Source of the DNA: Gammaproteobacteria bacterium | Lineage (GTDB): Bacteria; Pseudomonadota; Gammaproteobacteria; UBA6429; Thiohalophilaceae | Length of the DNA stretch: 64,000 nucleotides | Direction: 5' to 3' | Assembly (NCBI GenBank): GCA_029880855.1 | Contig: JAOUNS010000003.1 | Span: 264,835-328,834 of the forward strand | Part shown: piece by piece, positions 36,677 to 47,508 of the stretch | Numbering within the stretch: position 1 is the first letter of the stretch | Layout: the number at the start of each line of letters is the position of its first letter | Translations under genes and position numbers: made by a program | Notes under the pieces: generated by a model | What the model saw: only the letters and a program-made list of their open reading frames with translations | Told to the model about the DNA's origin: nothing | The model's database searches: none

Positions 36677-39367
36677 TCAGGCCAAACGGCCGTGACATTG
36701 TTTAAACTTTTTACCCGAACCACAGGGACAGGGTTCGTTGCGACCGACCTTGCGGCCATCCCTGACAAACGGGGTATGGCTGTCGTCTTCCGGTTGACTG
36801 AGCACCCCCGCTTCCGCATGCTGGAATTCCATGTTGGCATCAGCACGGCGACGACGCGATTCCAGCGCTTCGACATCGGATTCATCGCGGATCTGCACCC
36901 GGCTGAGAATACCAATGACATCATGCTTGATGCGACCGAGCATCTCGGCAAACAGATCGAATGATTCGCGTTTGTATTCCTGCTTCGGATTTTTCTGCGC
37001 ATAACCGCGCAGATGTATCCCCTGCCGCAAATGGTCCATGGTTGCCAGATGGTCTTTCCATTGGGTATCCAGGACCTGCAACATCACCTGCTTTTCCACC
37101 ATCCGCAGCACATCAGCGCTGACCTCTGATTCCTTGCGCCGATAATTTTCTTCCAGCTCTTCCAGGATCCGGTCCCGCAGGGTCTCTTCATGTAAATCTT
37201 CATCTTTATCCAGCCACTGGCGAATCGGCAAACGCAGCAACAGCTCGCCTTCCAGCGCTTCTTCCAGGCCGTCGATATCCCACTGTTCCTCGATACTCTG
37301 TGGCGGAATATAGCCGTCAATCAATTCATTCAATACATCATAGCGAACGGCATTAATGGTCTCTGATATATCATCCTGAGCCATCAGCTCGTTGCGCTGA
37401 CTATAGATGACCTTGCGTTGATCATTGGCCACATCATCGTATTCAAGAAGTTGTTTACGTATATCGAAGTTGTGACCTTCCACCTTGCGTTGGGCATTCT
37501 CAATGGCACGACTGACCCAGGGATGTTCAATGGCCTCGCCATCCTGCATACCCAGTTTGGACATAATCGCAGAGATGCGTTCCGAGGCGAAAATACGCAT
37601 CAGGTTATCTTCCATGGAGATAAAGAACCGGCTGGAACCGGGATCACCCTGACGTCCGGAACGGCCGCGCAACTGGTTATCGATACGGCGTGATTCATGT
37701 CGTTCAGTACCGATGATGTGCAAACCACCGGCTTCCAGCACCACCGCATGACGTTTTTCCCAATCCTCACGCAAGGCCGCCAGTTTCTTTTCATCGGGAT
37801 TATTCAGAGCGGCGATCTCCGATTGCAGACTGCCACCCAGCACAATATCAGTACCACGACCCGCCATGTTGGTGGCAATGGTCACTGCACCGGGTCGACC
37901 CGCCTGGGCCACGATTTCCGCTTCACGGGCGTGTTGCTTGGCGTTCAGGACCTCGTGTTTGATCTTTTCCTTGCTGAGATATTTGGAGAGAAACTCTGAC
38001 ACCTCAATGGAAGTGGTACCTACCAGCACCGGTTGTTTGCGCACCGTACAGTCCCTGATATCTTCCAGAATAGCGGCAAATTTTTCCCGCTGAGTCAGGT
38101 ACACCAGATCCGTCATATCTTTGCGGATCATGGGGCGATGTGTCGGGATTACCACTACCTCCAGACCATAGATCTGCTGGAATTCGAAGGCCTCGGTATC
38201 GGCCGTCCCCGTCATGCCTGACAGTTTGTCGTACATGCGGAAATAGTTCTGGAAAGTAATAGAAGCCAGCGTCTGGTTTTCGTGCTGGATGGGTACACCT
38301 TCCTTGGCCTCAATAGCCTGATGCAAACCGTCTGACCAGCGACGGCCCGGCATGGTCCGGCCGGTAAACTCATCCACAATCACGATCTCGTTATCCTGAA
38401 TGATGTAATCCACATCAAGGGCAAACAGCACGTGGGCGCGCAACGCTGCATTCACGTGGTGCATCATGCCGATATTCGTTACGTCATACAGGCTTTCCCC
38501 TTCCGCCAGCAAGCCTGAGTTACTCAGCAGCTCTTCAACATGCTGGTGGCCTTCCTCGGTAAGGTAAATCTGCTTGTTCTTTTCCTCGACAGAGTAATCA
38601 CCGGGACCGTCTTCCACTTCCTGTTTAACCAGCTTGGGTACCAGCTCATTGATGCGGTAGTAGAGTTCCGAACTGTCTTCTGCCGGCCCCGAGATAATCA
38701 GCGGTGTTCTTGCCTCGTCGATGAGGATCGAGTCCACTTCATCCACCACGGCGAAATGCAGGTCACGCTGAACCTTCTCATCCAGACTGAAGGCCATGTT
38801 ATCGCGCAGATAATCAAAGCCGTATTCGTTGTTGGTGCCATAGGTGATGTCAGCGTTATAGGCCGCTTGTTTGTCCTCATGGTTCATGCCGGAAATCACC
38901 ACACCCACCGACAATCCCAGGAAGTTATACAGCTTGCCCATCCAGCCTGCGTCACGCTGGGCCAGATAGTCATTAACGGTAATTACATGGACACCACGAC
39001 CGGTCAGGGCATTCAGGTAGGCAGGCAGGGTGGCGACCAGGGTTTTACCTTCACCGGTCCGCATTTCGGTGATTTTACCGTTGTGCAATACCATCCCGCC
39101 GATCAGCTGTACATCAAAGTGGCGCATCCCCAAAGCTCGCTTGCCGGCCTCACGCACAACGGCAAAGGCCTCCGGCAACAGATCATCCAGCGATTCTCCG
39201 CCCGCCAGCCTGTCACGGAATTCTGCAGTTTTGTTCTGCAATTCCTCATCCGTCAGAGGAATCAGGGTCTCTTCCAGTTCATTGATGCGGGCAACGGTCT
39301 TGCCCATCTGTTTTACGAGCCGATCATTACGGCTGCCAAAGATCTTTTTCAGGACTGTGCTAAGCAT
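36677..39367 (-). CDS. secA: Preprotein translocase ATPase SecA
   Basis: Motor that drives preproteins through SecYEG. The 896-residue protein has [13 protein letters not shown] (Walker A), [11 protein letters not shown] (DEAD box), the preprotein-crosslinking and helical scaffold domains, and a C-terminal zinc-binding SEC-C motif ([16 protein letters not shown]) that binds SecB. ATG 39367 ([16 protein letters not shown]) matches the family start. An upstream in-frame ATG at 39388 would add seven unusual residues. No secM-like leader gene was seen upstream. Confidence 0.97.
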   Translation of the reverse strand: MLSTVLKKIFGSRNDRLVKQMGKTVARINELEETLIPLTDEELQNKTAEFRDRLAGGESLDDLLPEAFAVVREAGKRALGMRHFDVQLIGGMVLHNGKITEMRTGEGKTLVATLPAYLNALTGRGVHVITVNDYLAQRDAGWMGKLYNFLGLSVGVVISGMNHEDKQAAYNADITYGTNNEYGFDYLRDNMAFSLDEKVQRDLHFAVVDEVDSILIDEARTPLIISGPAEDSSELYYRINELVPKLVKQEVEDGPGDYSVEEKNKQIYLTEEGHQHVEELLSNSGLLAEGESLYDVTNIGMMHHVNAALRAHVLFALDVDYIIQDNEIVIVDEFTGRTMPGRRWSDGLHQAIEAKEGVPIQHENQTLASITFQNYFRMYDKLSGMTGTADTEAFEFQQIYGLEVVVIPTHRPMIRKDMTDLVYLTQREKFAAILEDIRDCTVRKQPVLVGTTSIEVSEFLSKYLSKEKIKHEVLNAKQHAREAEIVAQAGRPGAVTIATNMAGRGTDIVLGGSLQSEIAALNNPDEKKLAALREDWEKRHAVVLEAGGLHIIGTERHESRRIDNQLRGRSGRQGDPGSSRFFISMEDNLMRIFASERISAIMSKLGMQDGEAIEHPWVSRAIENAQRKVEGHNFDIRKQLLEYDDVANDQRKVIYSQRNELMAQDDISETINAVRYDVLNELIDGYIPPQSIEEQWDIDGLEEALEGELLLRLPIRQWLDKDEDLHEETLRDRILEELEENYRRKESEVSADVLRMVEKQVMLQVLDTQWKDHLATMDHLRQGIHLRGYAQKNPKQEYKRESFDLFAEMLGRIKHDVIGILSRVQIRDESDVEALESRRRRADANMEFQHAEAGVLSQPEDDSHTPFVRDGRKVGRNEPCPCGSGKKFKQCHGRLA

Positions 39368-39454
39368 GAGAGTGCAGGATTTCTCCATCCATTTCGGTGC
39401 GCCTGTTTGCCAGGGCTGATTATTGTAAAAGGCGCTATTCTACAGTGCCTGACG

Positions 39455-40579
39455 TCATTTGTCCGCTACAGGCGGCGATTGTTCCTCTCGCACCGTAATA
39501 AGGCCTGTGGGCCCGATTTCGAGCGAGGTATCCGGGAAATCCTGACGGGTCAAATCGCCCATGAGAAGGGCTGCCTTGTGCCGACTGTCCAGTTGTGGGC
39601 CGTTTGGCCGGATCTGGCGGGTGGAGATGATGCGTCCATCCAGAAAAGTCCCGTCCTTGCCCAAATTAGCCACCAGAATCGGCGCCAGCCCCCGGTGTCC
39701 GCTGACGTTAATACCCCAGTAGGTGCAAAAATTCCCCAGACTGTAAGCGATCAGGCGCTGCTTGTAGAGCTCCAGCGCCCGGGGAACGTGCGGCCCATGG
39801 CCAATCACCAGATCCGCCCCGGCATCAACCACAGCCCGGGAGAATGCCACCACATCACCCCGGTCTTCGCCGTAATAGACTTCCTTGCTGAAGGGTATGC
39901 GCAGTACGTCCTCTCCTTCGCCGCCACCATGGAATGAGACAATCACAATGTCATGTTTTCCGGCCAGCTCACGGACCTGTTCGACCGCCGCCGGAGTGTC
40001 CAGCATGTCATTGGAACCACCGAACGGGGCAAAGGCGATCACAGCCACGCGCAAACCCTTCACGGTCCAGCTGGCCACATCTCCCAGCCGCCCGGAATGT
40101 CGAATACCGGCATCAGCCAGCACGCGCATGGAGTTGCTCCGCCCGGTTTCACCAAAATCCCGTGCGTGGTTATTGGCCAGACTCATCACGTCAAAGCCGG
40201 CCCGTTGTAAATACTCCACAAATCTTGTCGGTGTACGAAACAAATAGCAGGATTTCGGATTCGGACACTTCTTCACCGGCTCTCCACCGTCCAGCAACAC
40301 ACCTTCGAGATTGCCAAAGGCTACATCCGCTTGTTGCAACAGGGGTTCGATATCCACCAACAGGCCGACCCCCGTTTCTTCATCATGGGTCTTTCTGGGA
40401 AAATCCGTGCCCAGCATAATATCGCCCACAGCGGCGATTTGCAGACGGACGGGTAGTGTTTTCTGCTCCGACGGCTGAGTAACGGTGGTGGTACAGGCAC
40501 TGCTCAGCAATAACCCGATACCGGTCAAGAACACCAACAACCCGCGGCCTGGAATTGGGAGATTGTGTTTACAGCACAA
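39455..40579 (-). CDS. CapA-family (PGA_cap) metallophosphatase-fold lipoprotein
   Basis: A 374-residue lipoprotein. A hydrophobic signal ends in LLSSAC (acylated Cys near 29), and a CapA/PgsA-type domain follows with the metallo-dependent phosphoesterase-like blocks AVGDIMLGTD, GNLEGVL, SLANNHARDFG, VSFHGGGE and GHGPHV. Family members include polyglutamate capsule proteins, but most are uncharacterised. No capBC partners lie nearby, so capsule synthesis is not implied. The start is probably TTG 40579. It lies between the M23 peptidase and secA. Confidence 0.86.
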   Translation of the reverse strand: MCCKHNLPIPGRGLLVFLTGIGLLLSSACTTTVTQPSEQKTLPVRLQIAAVGDIMLGTDFPRKTHDEETGVGLLVDIEPLLQQADVAFGNLEGVLLDGGEPVKKCPNPKSCYLFRTPTRFVEYLQRAGFDVMSLANNHARDFGETGRSNSMRVLADAGIRHSGRLGDVASWTVKGLRVAVIAFAPFGGSNDMLDTPAAVEQVRELAGKHDIVIVSFHGGGEGEDVLRIPFSKEVYYGEDRGDVVAFSRAVVDAGADLVIGHGPHVPRALELYKQRLIAYSLGNFCTYWGINVSGHRGLAPILVANLGKDGTFLDGRIISTRQIRPNGPQLDSRHKAALLMGDLTRQDFPDTSLEIGPTGLITVREEQSPPVADK

Positions 40580-40603
40580 GCTTTTGCCACCCCTGAATAA
40601 ACT

Positions 40604-40625
40604 CAGCCGGCAAGGTTGCCGGCTG
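40604..40625 (-). terminator. Hairpin terminator between the M23 peptidase and capA-like gene
   Basis: A perfect 10-bp stem CAGCCGGCAA / TTGCCGGCTG has a 2-base centre (effectively an 8-bp stem with a 6-base loop). On the minus strand it is followed by AGTTTATT, a poor T tract. It lies 36 bp after the peptidase stop. Confidence 0.6.
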
Positions 40626-40660
40626 AAATTTCCACACCTGTGTGAAACAGGTTAAATATA

Positions 40661-41587
40661 TTAGTTCGAAGCGTGAATATAGCTCTTCGGATCCACATGG
40701 CGACCATCACGAATCACTTCAAAATGGACGTGCGGCCCGGTTGAACGGCCGGTCGTACCCATCTTGGCAACAACCTGACCTTTTTTAACGGTCTGGCCGA
40801 CTTTGACAGTATTCTCACTGTTGTGACCATAGCGGGTGAAGTAACCATTACCATGATTGATTTCCACCAGATTACCGTAACCGGAACGACGTCCGGAATA
40901 GGTCACAACACCGGCGGCCACCGCCACAACGTCAGACCCCATCTTGCCGGCAAAATCCACACCGGAGTGGTGTACACGACGGCCGGTGAACGGGTCGGTA
41001 CGCAAACCAAAGTAGGAAGAAAGCCAGCCACGGGTCACAGGGCGACCGGTGGGGATAACTTCAGCTTGCAGATTACGGGTCATCAGCATGGTTTCCAGCA
41101 CACTCAGTTGCTGGCTGCGATCACGGATTTGGGTAGACAGATCATTTAACGATTTCACGAAATCCGGAACGCTCATTTGGTTACCGTGAATATCGTTGGA
41201 CGGTCCACCCTGTGCAGGCGGCGCATCGAAATCGAACTCACCCTTGTCGAGTTTGGCCATCTTGGTAAGACGTTGTCCCAGCGCATCCATTCGGATGACG
41301 TGGGCCTGAAGCTTGCCCAGACGCAGGGCCAGGGCATTCATATTCTCATCCGCAACACGCGTTGCTTCATCAATTTGCAAGCGTTGGGCATCCAGTTCTG
41401 ACTGCATGGCGACTGCCATATCATCCGGATTTGCCTTCATATAGGTAATACCCATGTTGTAGCCGAGATACATGAAACCAACGGGCAGGAGAAGAAAAAC
41501 ACTTAACACCAGAACAACGACTTTTTTCCTGCTCAGGGTCATAAGCCCTGTGCAACCCTTATTTCTTGTCATCAGTACAATATTCAT
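40661..41587 (-). CDS. M23-family peptidoglycan endopeptidase, membrane-anchored
   Basis: A 308-residue protein with an N-terminal transmembrane helix (about 24-46), a coiled-coil periplasmic region (about 60-165) and a LytM/M23 domain. The metal-site residues are intact: HHSGVDFAG, the second His in RYGH and GPHVHFEV. This indicates an active zinc endopeptidase rather than an EnvC/NlpD-type activator. Such proteins next to secA and lpxC are common in gammaproteobacteria. It probably cuts peptide crosslinks during growth or division. Confidence 0.92.
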   Translation of the reverse strand: MNIVLMTRNKGCTGLMTLSRKKVVVLVLSVFLLLPVGFMYLGYNMGITYMKANPDDMAVAMQSELDAQRLQIDEATRVADENMNALALRLGKLQAHVIRMDALGQRLTKMAKLDKGEFDFDAPPAQGGPSNDIHGNQMSVPDFVKSLNDLSTQIRDRSQQLSVLETMLMTRNLQAEVIPTGRPVTRGWLSSYFGLRTDPFTGRRVHHSGVDFAGKMGSDVVAVAAGVVTYSGRRSGYGNLVEINHGNGYFTRYGHNSENTVKVGQTVKKGQVVAKMGTTGRSTGPHVHFEVIRDGRHVDPKSYIHASN

Positions 41588-41746
41588 ACCTATTGATACC
41601 TTTCTTGCTTAAATTTCTTCTTATAGTATGTATCGGCTGTGCTATTAGCCGGTTTAGTTTTTTTGACTTATTCCACCTGTCCGGCAGATTTTCCTATACT
41701 ATCGCATTTGAAATCCGCCTCAACCCCTTATCCTGAATGAGAAAGT

Positions 41747-42208
41747 ATGGATTCAATCAGCTCAATATACAAGCTTCTAACACAGAAAAACCGTGATCTT
41801 GAGGACTTGGTCACGCGAGTCAAGCTTCTGAAAAGACAGAATTTTCTGCTCCGGGAGTGCCTGCCTGAAACGATCCGTGACCATTGTGTTTTCATACCGG
41901 TATCGGATTTGTCGCTGACGATACTGGTGGACTCACCACTTCAGGCCACACAATTAAAATATGAAGCCAGAAATATAATCAATAAAATCAAAGGGATAAA
42001 AGGGTTTCGGACAATTCAATCGATCAATATAAAAGTTGATCCCATGCAGGTGAAAGCAAGGCCGGTAAAGCCCGCCGCCATCAATACGCCCATTCCAAAA
42101 TCGGAAAGCGGCAGTCGTTTGCTGGCTGCGTTATCAGAAAGTGTTGATGATGCGTCACTCAGTGAGGCATTAAAAAGGCTTTCCCGCAATCTGCAAGAAA
42201 GCCATTAA
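41747..42208 (+). CDS. dciA: DciA-type replicative helicase loader (DUF721)
   Basis: A 153-residue protein of the DUF721/DciA family, which loads DnaB in bacteria lacking DnaC or DnaI. The N-terminal domain (about 1-100) has the characteristic LRECLPETIRDHC and LVDSPLQATQLKYEARNIINKI segments. The C-terminus is less ordered and ends in a helix. Its place beside lpxC and secA is typical of dciA. It is convergent with lpxC with only 20 bp between. A GGCTTTC / GAAAGCC hairpin at its 3' end (42177-42203) may help end the transcript. Confidence 0.88.
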   Translation: MDSISSIYKLLTQKNRDLEDLVTRVKLLKRQNFLLRECLPETIRDHCVFIPVSDLSLTILVDSPLQATQLKYEARNIINKIKGIKGFRTIQSINIKVDPMQVKARPVKPAAINTPIPKSESGSRLLAALSESVDDASLSEALKRLSRNLQESH

Positions 42209-42228
42209 TCATTTTAAGTGTACTATGT

Positions 42229-43140
42229 TCAGGTAATCTGAACCGGCTGCATGAACGAAATGGGTGACTGCTTTTCGTCTTCGAAGGTAACCAGTTCCCA
42301 GGCGTCTTCTTCGGCCAACAGCACCCGCAGCAGATTATTGTTCAGGGCATGTCCTGACTTGTGACCACTGAAGGCACCGATCAGGCTGCGACCCAACAGA
42401 TACAGATCACCAATGGAATCGAGGATTTTGTGTTTCACAAACTCGTCCACATAGCGCAAACCGTCTTCATTCAGTACCCGGTAATCGTCCAGTACGATGG
42501 CATTATCGGGACTACCGCCCAAGGCCAGGTTGTTGGCGCGCAGGGTTTCCAGTTGATTCATAAAACCAAAGGTGCGGGCGCGACTGATTTCCTTCACAAA
42601 AGAGGTGGTGGAGAAGTCAATTTCAGCCGCTTGGTAGCGGTCCTGGAAAGCCGGATGCTGGAAATCGATGGTAAATGACACTTTAAAGCCATTGTAAGGC
42701 TCGAATTGCACCCACTTGTCGCCGTTTTCGACTTTGACAGGGCGCTTGATCCGGATAAAACGCTTGGGTGCATTCTGCTCCTGAATACCCGCAGACTGGA
42801 TCAGGAACACAAACGGGCCGGCACTGCCGTCCATAATGGGCACTTCCGGTGCATTCAGGTCAATGTACGCATTATCAATGCCCAAACCCGCAAGTGCAGA
42901 AAGGAGATGTTCAATGGTCGAAATACGAACACCATCTTTAATAAGTGTAGTGGAAAGAGTGGTATCACCGACATTCTCGGGAGTCGCTGGGATATCAACC
43001 GGGACATCCAGGTCCACTCGGCGGAAGATAATCCCGGTATCCGGCATTGCGGGTCGTAATGTTAGGTAAACTTTTTCTCCAGTATGCAGGCCGACACCGG
43101 TCGCCCTGATTACATTCTTCAGCGTACGTTGTTTAATCAC
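42229..43140 (-). CDS. lpxC: UDP-3-O-acyl-N-acetylglucosamine deacetylase LpxC
   Basis: The committed step of lipid A synthesis. The 303-residue zinc deacetylase has TIEHLLSAL (zinc His78), the block [15 protein letters not shown] (zinc His and Asp) and the catalytic His in [13 protein letters not shown] 43140 is the start, with AAGGA six bases upstream. It follows ftsZ by 221 bp in the same direction. Confidence 0.97.
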   Translation of the reverse strand: MIKQRTLKNVIRATGVGLHTGEKVYLTLRPAMPDTGIIFRRVDLDVPVDIPATPENVGDTTLSTTLIKDGVRISTIEHLLSALAGLGIDNAYIDLNAPEVPIMDGSAGPFVFLIQSAGIQEQNAPKRFIRIKRPVKVENGDKWVQFEPYNGFKVSFTIDFQHPAFQDRYQAAEIDFSTTSFVKEISRARTFGFMNQLETLRANNLALGGSPDNAIVLDDYRVLNEDGLRYVDEFVKHKILDSIGDLYLLGRSLIGAFSGHKSGHALNNNLLRVLLAEEDAWELVTFEDEKQSPISFMQPVQIT

Positions 43141-43197
43141 CCGAATTCCTTCTTAATTTCTCAAAGCGTCAATTATTGTCAAGCAAAAAAGGGGCCA

Positions 43198-43226
43198 ATT
43201 ATGCGTGATGTCGACAGAATAGCCAA
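43198..43226 (-). promoter_or_regulatory. Candidate lpxC promoter with an inverted-repeat arm in its spacer
   Basis: On the minus strand TTGGCT (43226-43221), 17 bp and CATAAT (43203-43198) lie about 58 bp before the lpxC start. The spacer carries CGACATCACG, whose reverse complement recurs at 43286-43295, so a 10-bp inverted repeat spans the promoter's upstream side. This may be an operator pair. Confidence 0.5.
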
Positions 43227-43312
43227 GCTTTACCATCAAAAAGATTAGAACACGCTTATCATTTTGGCAACTTGCCTCATTTTAGCGACATCACGGGTAA
43301 AAACTTTAATCA

Positions 43313-43328
43313 ACACTTTTCAAAGTGT
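43313..43328 (-). terminator. Weak terminator-like hairpin after ftsZ
   Basis: ACACTT-TGAA-AAGTGT, followed within about 10 bases on the minus strand by five T. The stem is short and AT-rich. It lies 34 bp after the ftsZ stop. Confidence 0.35.
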
Positions 43329-43361
43329 GATCCCGTTTTAAATCCCCAATTTTGCTATCAA

Positions 43362-44504
43362 TTAATCAGCCTGACGCCGCAAAAATGCCGGGATGTCCAG
43401 GTACTCCATACTGTCGCCATCACCCCTGTACTGTTCGGAAGCCACTTTGTTGCGAATAATGGTCGGGCGATCCAGCTGGCCGTAATCAACTTCACCACTG
43501 CTGTTCTTGTTGACCACCAGTTTGACCGGTTTTTCACCGGCCGCACCGCCATAACCCAGACCTGTCGCCACCACGGTGACACGAAGCTCATCAGACAATT
43601 GCGGGTCAATAACAGTTCCCACTACCACAGTGGCATTTTCAGAGGCGTATCCTTTAATAATGTTACCCACCTCTTCGAACTCACCGATAGCCATATCCAT
43701 ACCGGCGGTGACGTTCACCAAAATACCGCGGGCACCAGACAGATTGACATCTTCCAGCAATGGGCTGGCTGCCGCCGCTTCCGCCGCTTCACGGGCACGG
43801 TTTTCACCACTGGCCCGACCGGAACCCATCATAGCCATGCCCATTTCTGACATAACTGTCCGGACGTCGGCAAAGTCGACGTTGATCAGACCCGGGCAGG
43901 TAATCAGTTCGGCAATCCCCTGCACCGCACCCAGCAAGACATCATTCGCCGCCTTGAAAGCATCCAGCAGGCTGATCTGCTTGCCCAGTACGCTGAGCAA
44001 CTTTTCATTCGGGATGGTGATCAATGAATCCACATAGGTTCTCAATTCCTTGATCCCTTCCATCGCTACATCCATCCGCTTCTTGCCTTCAAACGGAAAC
44101 GGCTTGGTGACAACCGCCACTGTCAGGATACCCATTTCCTTGGCGATCTGCGCCACGATCGGTGCACCACCGGTGCCGGTACCGCCGCCCATACCGGCAG
44201 TGATAAAAACCATATCCGCACCCTGCAGGATCTCCTGGATGCGTTCCCGATCTTCCATCGCCGCCTGGCGACCGATTTCCGGATTGGCGCCTGCACCCAA
44301 CCCCTTGGTGATGTTACTGCCCAGTTGCAAAACGGTTTTGGCAGAACTGTTCTTCATCGCCTGCGCATCGGTATTGGCGCAAATAAAATCCACGCCATCA
44401 ATGTTTTGTTTCACCATGTGTTCAACGGCATTACCGCCACCGCCGCCCACGCCGACTACCTTGATTACAGCATTCTGACTGTAGTTATCCATCAGTTCGA
44501 ACAT
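43362..44504 (-). CDS. ftsZ: Cell division GTPase FtsZ
   Basis: Tubulin homologue forming the Z ring, 380 residues. It has the GTP-binding signature [10 protein letters not shown], the N-terminal [11 protein letters not shown]7-loop residues [11 protein letters not shown] and the C-terminal conserved peptide [10 protein letters not shown], which binds FtsA and ZipA. ATG 44504 (MFELMDNY) has GAGGAGG seven bases upstream. The frame extends farther up, but without a better start. It follows ftsA by 45 bp. Confidence 0.97.
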   Translation of the reverse strand: MFELMDNYSQNAVIKVVGVGGGGGNAVEHMVKQNIDGVDFICANTDAQAMKNSSAKTVLQLGSNITKGLGAGANPEIGRQAAMEDRERIQEILQGADMVFITAGMGGGTGTGGAPIVAQIAKEMGILTVAVVTKPFPFEGKKRMDVAMEGIKELRTYVDSLITIPNEKLLSVLGKQISLLDAFKAANDVLLGAVQGIAELITCPGLINVDFADVRTVMSEMGMAMMGSGRASGENRAREAAEAAAASPLLEDVNLSGARGILVNVTAGMDMAIGEFEEVGNIIKGYASENATVVVGTVIDPQLSDELRVTVVATGLGYGGAAGEKPVKLVVNKNSSGEVDYGQLDRPTIIRNKVASEQYRGDGDSMEYLDIPAFLRRQAD

Positions 44505-44549
44505 CTTTGCACCCTCCTCACCGACAACCAATGATTAAGTTAAATTAAA

Positions 44550-45785
44550 TTAAAAATTCCCTTGAAACCAACTCTTCATGCGATACATCACACCACGCAT
44601 GCCGCTCGACAATCTGGCTTCAGATTCCCGTAATGCCCGATTTTGATAACCGAACAACAACAAACCTACTCCGGTGGAATGGATGGGATTGCGCACCACA
44701 TCCACCAAACCCGTTACATACTGTGGCAATCCCAGTCGCACCGGCATATGGAAGATCTCTTCCGCCAGCTCCACCACACCTTCCATCTTGGCACTGCCAC
44801 CGGTTAACACCACACCGGCGGCACACAGATCTTCAAAGCCACTGCGTCGCAACTCTGCCTGCACCAGTGTAAACAACTCTTCATAACGCGGTTCCACCAC
44901 TTCGGCCAGAGTCTGGCGCGCCAGTCTGCGTACCGGCCTTTCACCCACACTGGGTACCTCAATGGTTTCATCCGGACTGGCCAGTTGGGTCAGTGCACAG
45001 GCATATTTAATTTTGATCTCTTCCGCGTGTTGGGTCGGTGTGCGCAACGCCACCGCGATATCATTCGTCACCTGATCCCCGGCAATGGGAATCACGGCGG
45101 TGTGGCGTATCGCCCCTTCGGTGAAGACTGCCAGATCAGTTGTCCCGCCGCCGATATCCACCAGACAAACACCCAGTTCTTTTTCATCTTCGGTCAACAC
45201 TGAATGGCTGGACGCCAGCTGTTCCAATATGATGTCATCCACTTCCAGACCGCAACGGCGTACACACTTGATAATGTTCTGTGCCGCACTTACTGCGCCG
45301 GTCACCATATGTACCTTGGCTTCCAGTCGCACACCGGACATACCGATAGGTTCACGCACCCCTTCCTGGGTATCAATGATGAATTCCTGCGGCAGGATGT
45401 GCAGAATTTTCTGATCCGCCGGGATGGCCACCGCTCTGGCGGCATCAATCACCCGTTCCACGTCCGCGCTGGAAACCTCTTTGTCACGAATCGCCACGAT
45501 ACCGTGCGAGTTAAGACTGCGGATATGACTGCCGGCGATTCCGGCATAAACAGAGTGGATCTGACAACCGGCCATCAACTCCGCTTCTTCCACCGCGCGC
45601 TGGATAGACTGTACGGTGGATTCGATATTCACCACCACGCCTTTTTTCAAACCGCGTGACGGGTGCGATCCCAGGCCGATGATTTCCACATCACCATCCG
45701 GTGTAATCTCACCGACAATGGCCACTACCTTGGATGTACCAATATCCAGTCCAACGATAAGATTTTTTTCCGCTTTTTTAGACAT
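44550..45785 (-). CDS. ftsA: Cell division protein FtsA
   Basis: Actin-like ATPase that tethers FtsZ to the membrane, 411 residues. Phosphate-binding stretches LDIGTSKVVAIVGE and VDIGGGTTDLAVF are intact, the adenosine motif is VLTGGSAKMEG, and the C-terminal amphipathic helix is RMKSWFQGNF. It follows ftsQ by 34 bp. Confidence 0.97.
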   Translation of the reverse strand: MSKKAEKNLIVGLDIGTSKVVAIVGEITPDGDVEIIGLGSHPSRGLKKGVVVNIESTVQSIQRAVEEAELMAGCQIHSVYAGIAGSHIRSLNSHGIVAIRDKEVSSADVERVIDAARAVAIPADQKILHILPQEFIIDTQEGVREPIGMSGVRLEAKVHMVTGAVSAAQNIIKCVRRCGLEVDDIILEQLASSHSVLTEDEKELGVCLVDIGGGTTDLAVFTEGAIRHTAVIPIAGDQVTNDIAVALRTPTQHAEEIKIKYACALTQLASPDETIEVPSVGERPVRRLARQTLAEVVEPRYEELFTLVQAELRRSGFEDLCAAGVVLTGGSAKMEGVVELAEEIFHMPVRLGLPQYVTGLVDVVRNPIHSTGVGLLLFGYQNRALRESEARLSSGMRGVMYRMKSWFQGNF

Positions 45786-45819
45786 AATGTCTTCTCCCGA
45801 GCTTCCGGCTCAAATCTCG

Positions 45820-46557
45820 CTATTTCCGCTTGATGGTAAAACCATTGGTATAACGCATATCCACTCGCTCAATGTTGTCCCCTTCAATCGCCAGGACACC
45901 CGGATAGATACGCACAAACCGTTGCAGCCTTTGCATGGCTTCATTTCGACCCAATACAAGTTTGGTTCCATTATTCAACCAAACGGTCAACGCCCGTCGG
46001 GCATCCATATCCACCCGCACCGTTTGCAAATTGACTTGCAATAAGGCTTCCCGCACCGCGATAAAGTTACTCAACAGTTGTTTGCTTGCCCCTTCCGGAC
46101 CACTCAATACCGGCAATCTTGACGGATAGCTTTGTTCTGCCGGATAAAACAGTTCACCGCGTTTGTTGACCAGCCCGCCCGACTTCCACAGCGCAACCGG
46201 TTCCTGTTCCACGATACGGATGGCCAATACATCCGGCCAGACCCGCCGAACCACCGCCTTGTCCACCCAGGGCAAGGCTTCCACCTGTTGTTGTATCTGT
46301 TTGACATTCACACTGAAGTAACCCGCATCAATGGTGCCCAAAGCGGTCTGCAACATGGCTTCAGTTACATGCGTAAAACTGCCTTGCGCCTTGATCCTGT
46401 TAATGGGCAACAAATCCGGACGACTCAGGGTCTGCACCAGCATGAACACAGCACCAAGCACTACAACCAGGATCAGTACCTTGCGCACAACACGCAACAG
46501 CGGACCCCAGTCTTGCCGGTCCTGTAAAATCACTGCCTGTTGTGTTGCTCTGCCCAT
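45820..46557 (-). CDS. ftsQ: Cell division protein FtsQ
   Basis: A bitopic divisome protein of 245 residues that links early and late division proteins through FtsB/FtsL. It has one helix (about 24-42), the POTRA domain (about 50-120, INRIKAQGSFTHVTEAML) and the beta domain with WPDVLAIRIVEQEPVALW. It starts 18 bp after ddl. Confidence 0.95.
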   Translation of the reverse strand: MGRATQQAVILQDRQDWGPLLRVVRKVLILVVVLGAVFMLVQTLSRPDLLPINRIKAQGSFTHVTEAMLQTALGTIDAGYFSVNVKQIQQQVEALPWVDKAVVRRVWPDVLAIRIVEQEPVALWKSGGLVNKRGELFYPAEQSYPSRLPVLSGPEGASKQLLSNFIAVREALLQVNLQTVRVDMDARRALTVWLNNGTKLVLGRNEAMQRLQRFVRIYPGVLAIEGDNIERVDMRYTNGFTIKRK

Positions 46558-46575
46558 GTTCAGTACTTCGCTCTG

Positions 46576-47508
46576 TTAAGCCATCGATTGTTGCAAAATC
46601 CGAATCACCAATTCATCAAATTCAATACCGGCGGCTTTTGCCGCCATCGGCACCAGTGAATGGTCCGTCATACCCGGCAAGGTATTCAGTTCCAGTATCC
46701 AGGGTTCACCCTGTTGATCAACAAAGATGTCAACCCGTCCCCAGCCGGATGCGCCCATGGCGTTAAATGTTGCCCTGGCCAGTCTTTGTAATTGTGCTTC
46801 GGCATGTTTATCCAGACCGCAGGGGATGATGTAGCGGGTATCATTTGATTGATACTTCGCTTCATAATCATAAAAGCCATGTGGTGTCTCCAGTCTGATC
46901 GCGGGCAAGGCCTCGTCACCGAGGATGGCCACAGTGAATTCCTGTCCCACGATCCATTGTTCCGCCAGCACGGCCCCTTCGTATTCAGCGGCGAGTAACC
47001 AGGCATTGTGCAACTGACTGACCTCTTCCACGCGTGTCATGCCGATGCTTGATCCCTGTTGGGCCGGCTTCACCATCAAAGGCAATCCCAGCGTCGCCGC
47101 CACATACTCAACATCGGTGTCACTATCCAGCACCATATAATTAGGAGTAGGCAGGCCTATCGCATCCAGTATCTGTTTGCTGCGCAGTTTGTCCATGGCC
47201 AGGGCCGAGGCCAATACACCGCTGCCGGTATAAGGCAGCCCCATCACTTCTAGCATGCCCTGAATCACACCGTCTTCACCGCCCGGCCCATGCAGAATGT
47301 TAAACACACGATCAAAACCACCCTGTTGCAGGTCCTGCATAATCGTCTCACGTTGCACATCCACACCGTGGGCATTCACCCCACGACTTTGCAAGGCGGC
47401 CAGAACCGCTGCGCCACTTTTTAATGACACTTCACGCTCGGCTGACCAGCCACCCAACAGCACGGCGACTTTGCCGAAGGTTTGTGGATCAATCAGTTTG
47501 CTGCTCAT
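46576..47508 (-). CDS. ddl: D-alanine--D-alanine ligase
   Basis: Makes the D-Ala-D-Ala dipeptide of the wall precursor. The 310-residue ATP-grasp enzyme has LLGGWSAEREVSL, the HGPGGEDG loop, GSSIGMTRVEE and the C-terminal LELNTLPGMTDHSLVP with metal-binding residues. Its start overlaps the murB stop by 4 bp (ATGA). Its dcw position corresponds to ddlB. Confidence 0.97.
   Translation of the reverse strand: MSSKLIDPQTFGKVAVLLGGWSAEREVSLKSGAAVLAALQSRGVNAHGVDVQRETIMQDLQQGGFDRVFNILHGPGGEDGVIQGMLEVMGLPYTGSGVLASALAMDKLRSKQILDAIGLPTPNYMVLDSDTDVEYVAATLGLPLMVKPAQQGSSIGMTRVEEVSQLHNAWLLAAEYEGAVLAEQWIVGQEFTVAILGDEALPAIRLETPHGFYDYEAKYQSNDTRYIIPCGLDKHAEAQLQRLARATFNAMGASGWGRVDIFVDQQGEPWILELNTLPGMTDHSLVPMAAKAAGIEFDELVIRILQQSMA

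Noticed and set aside
39389..39454. A SecM-like arrest peptide upstream of secA
   Set aside because: The gap is too short and upstream genes are unrelated; no FxxxxWIxxxxGIRAGP-type motif is present.
38540..39937. A 465-codon open frame on the plus strand opposite secA and the capA-like gene
   Set aside because: It is antisense to strongly conserved coding sequence, has no family resemblance and is explained by codon bias of the genes on the other strand.
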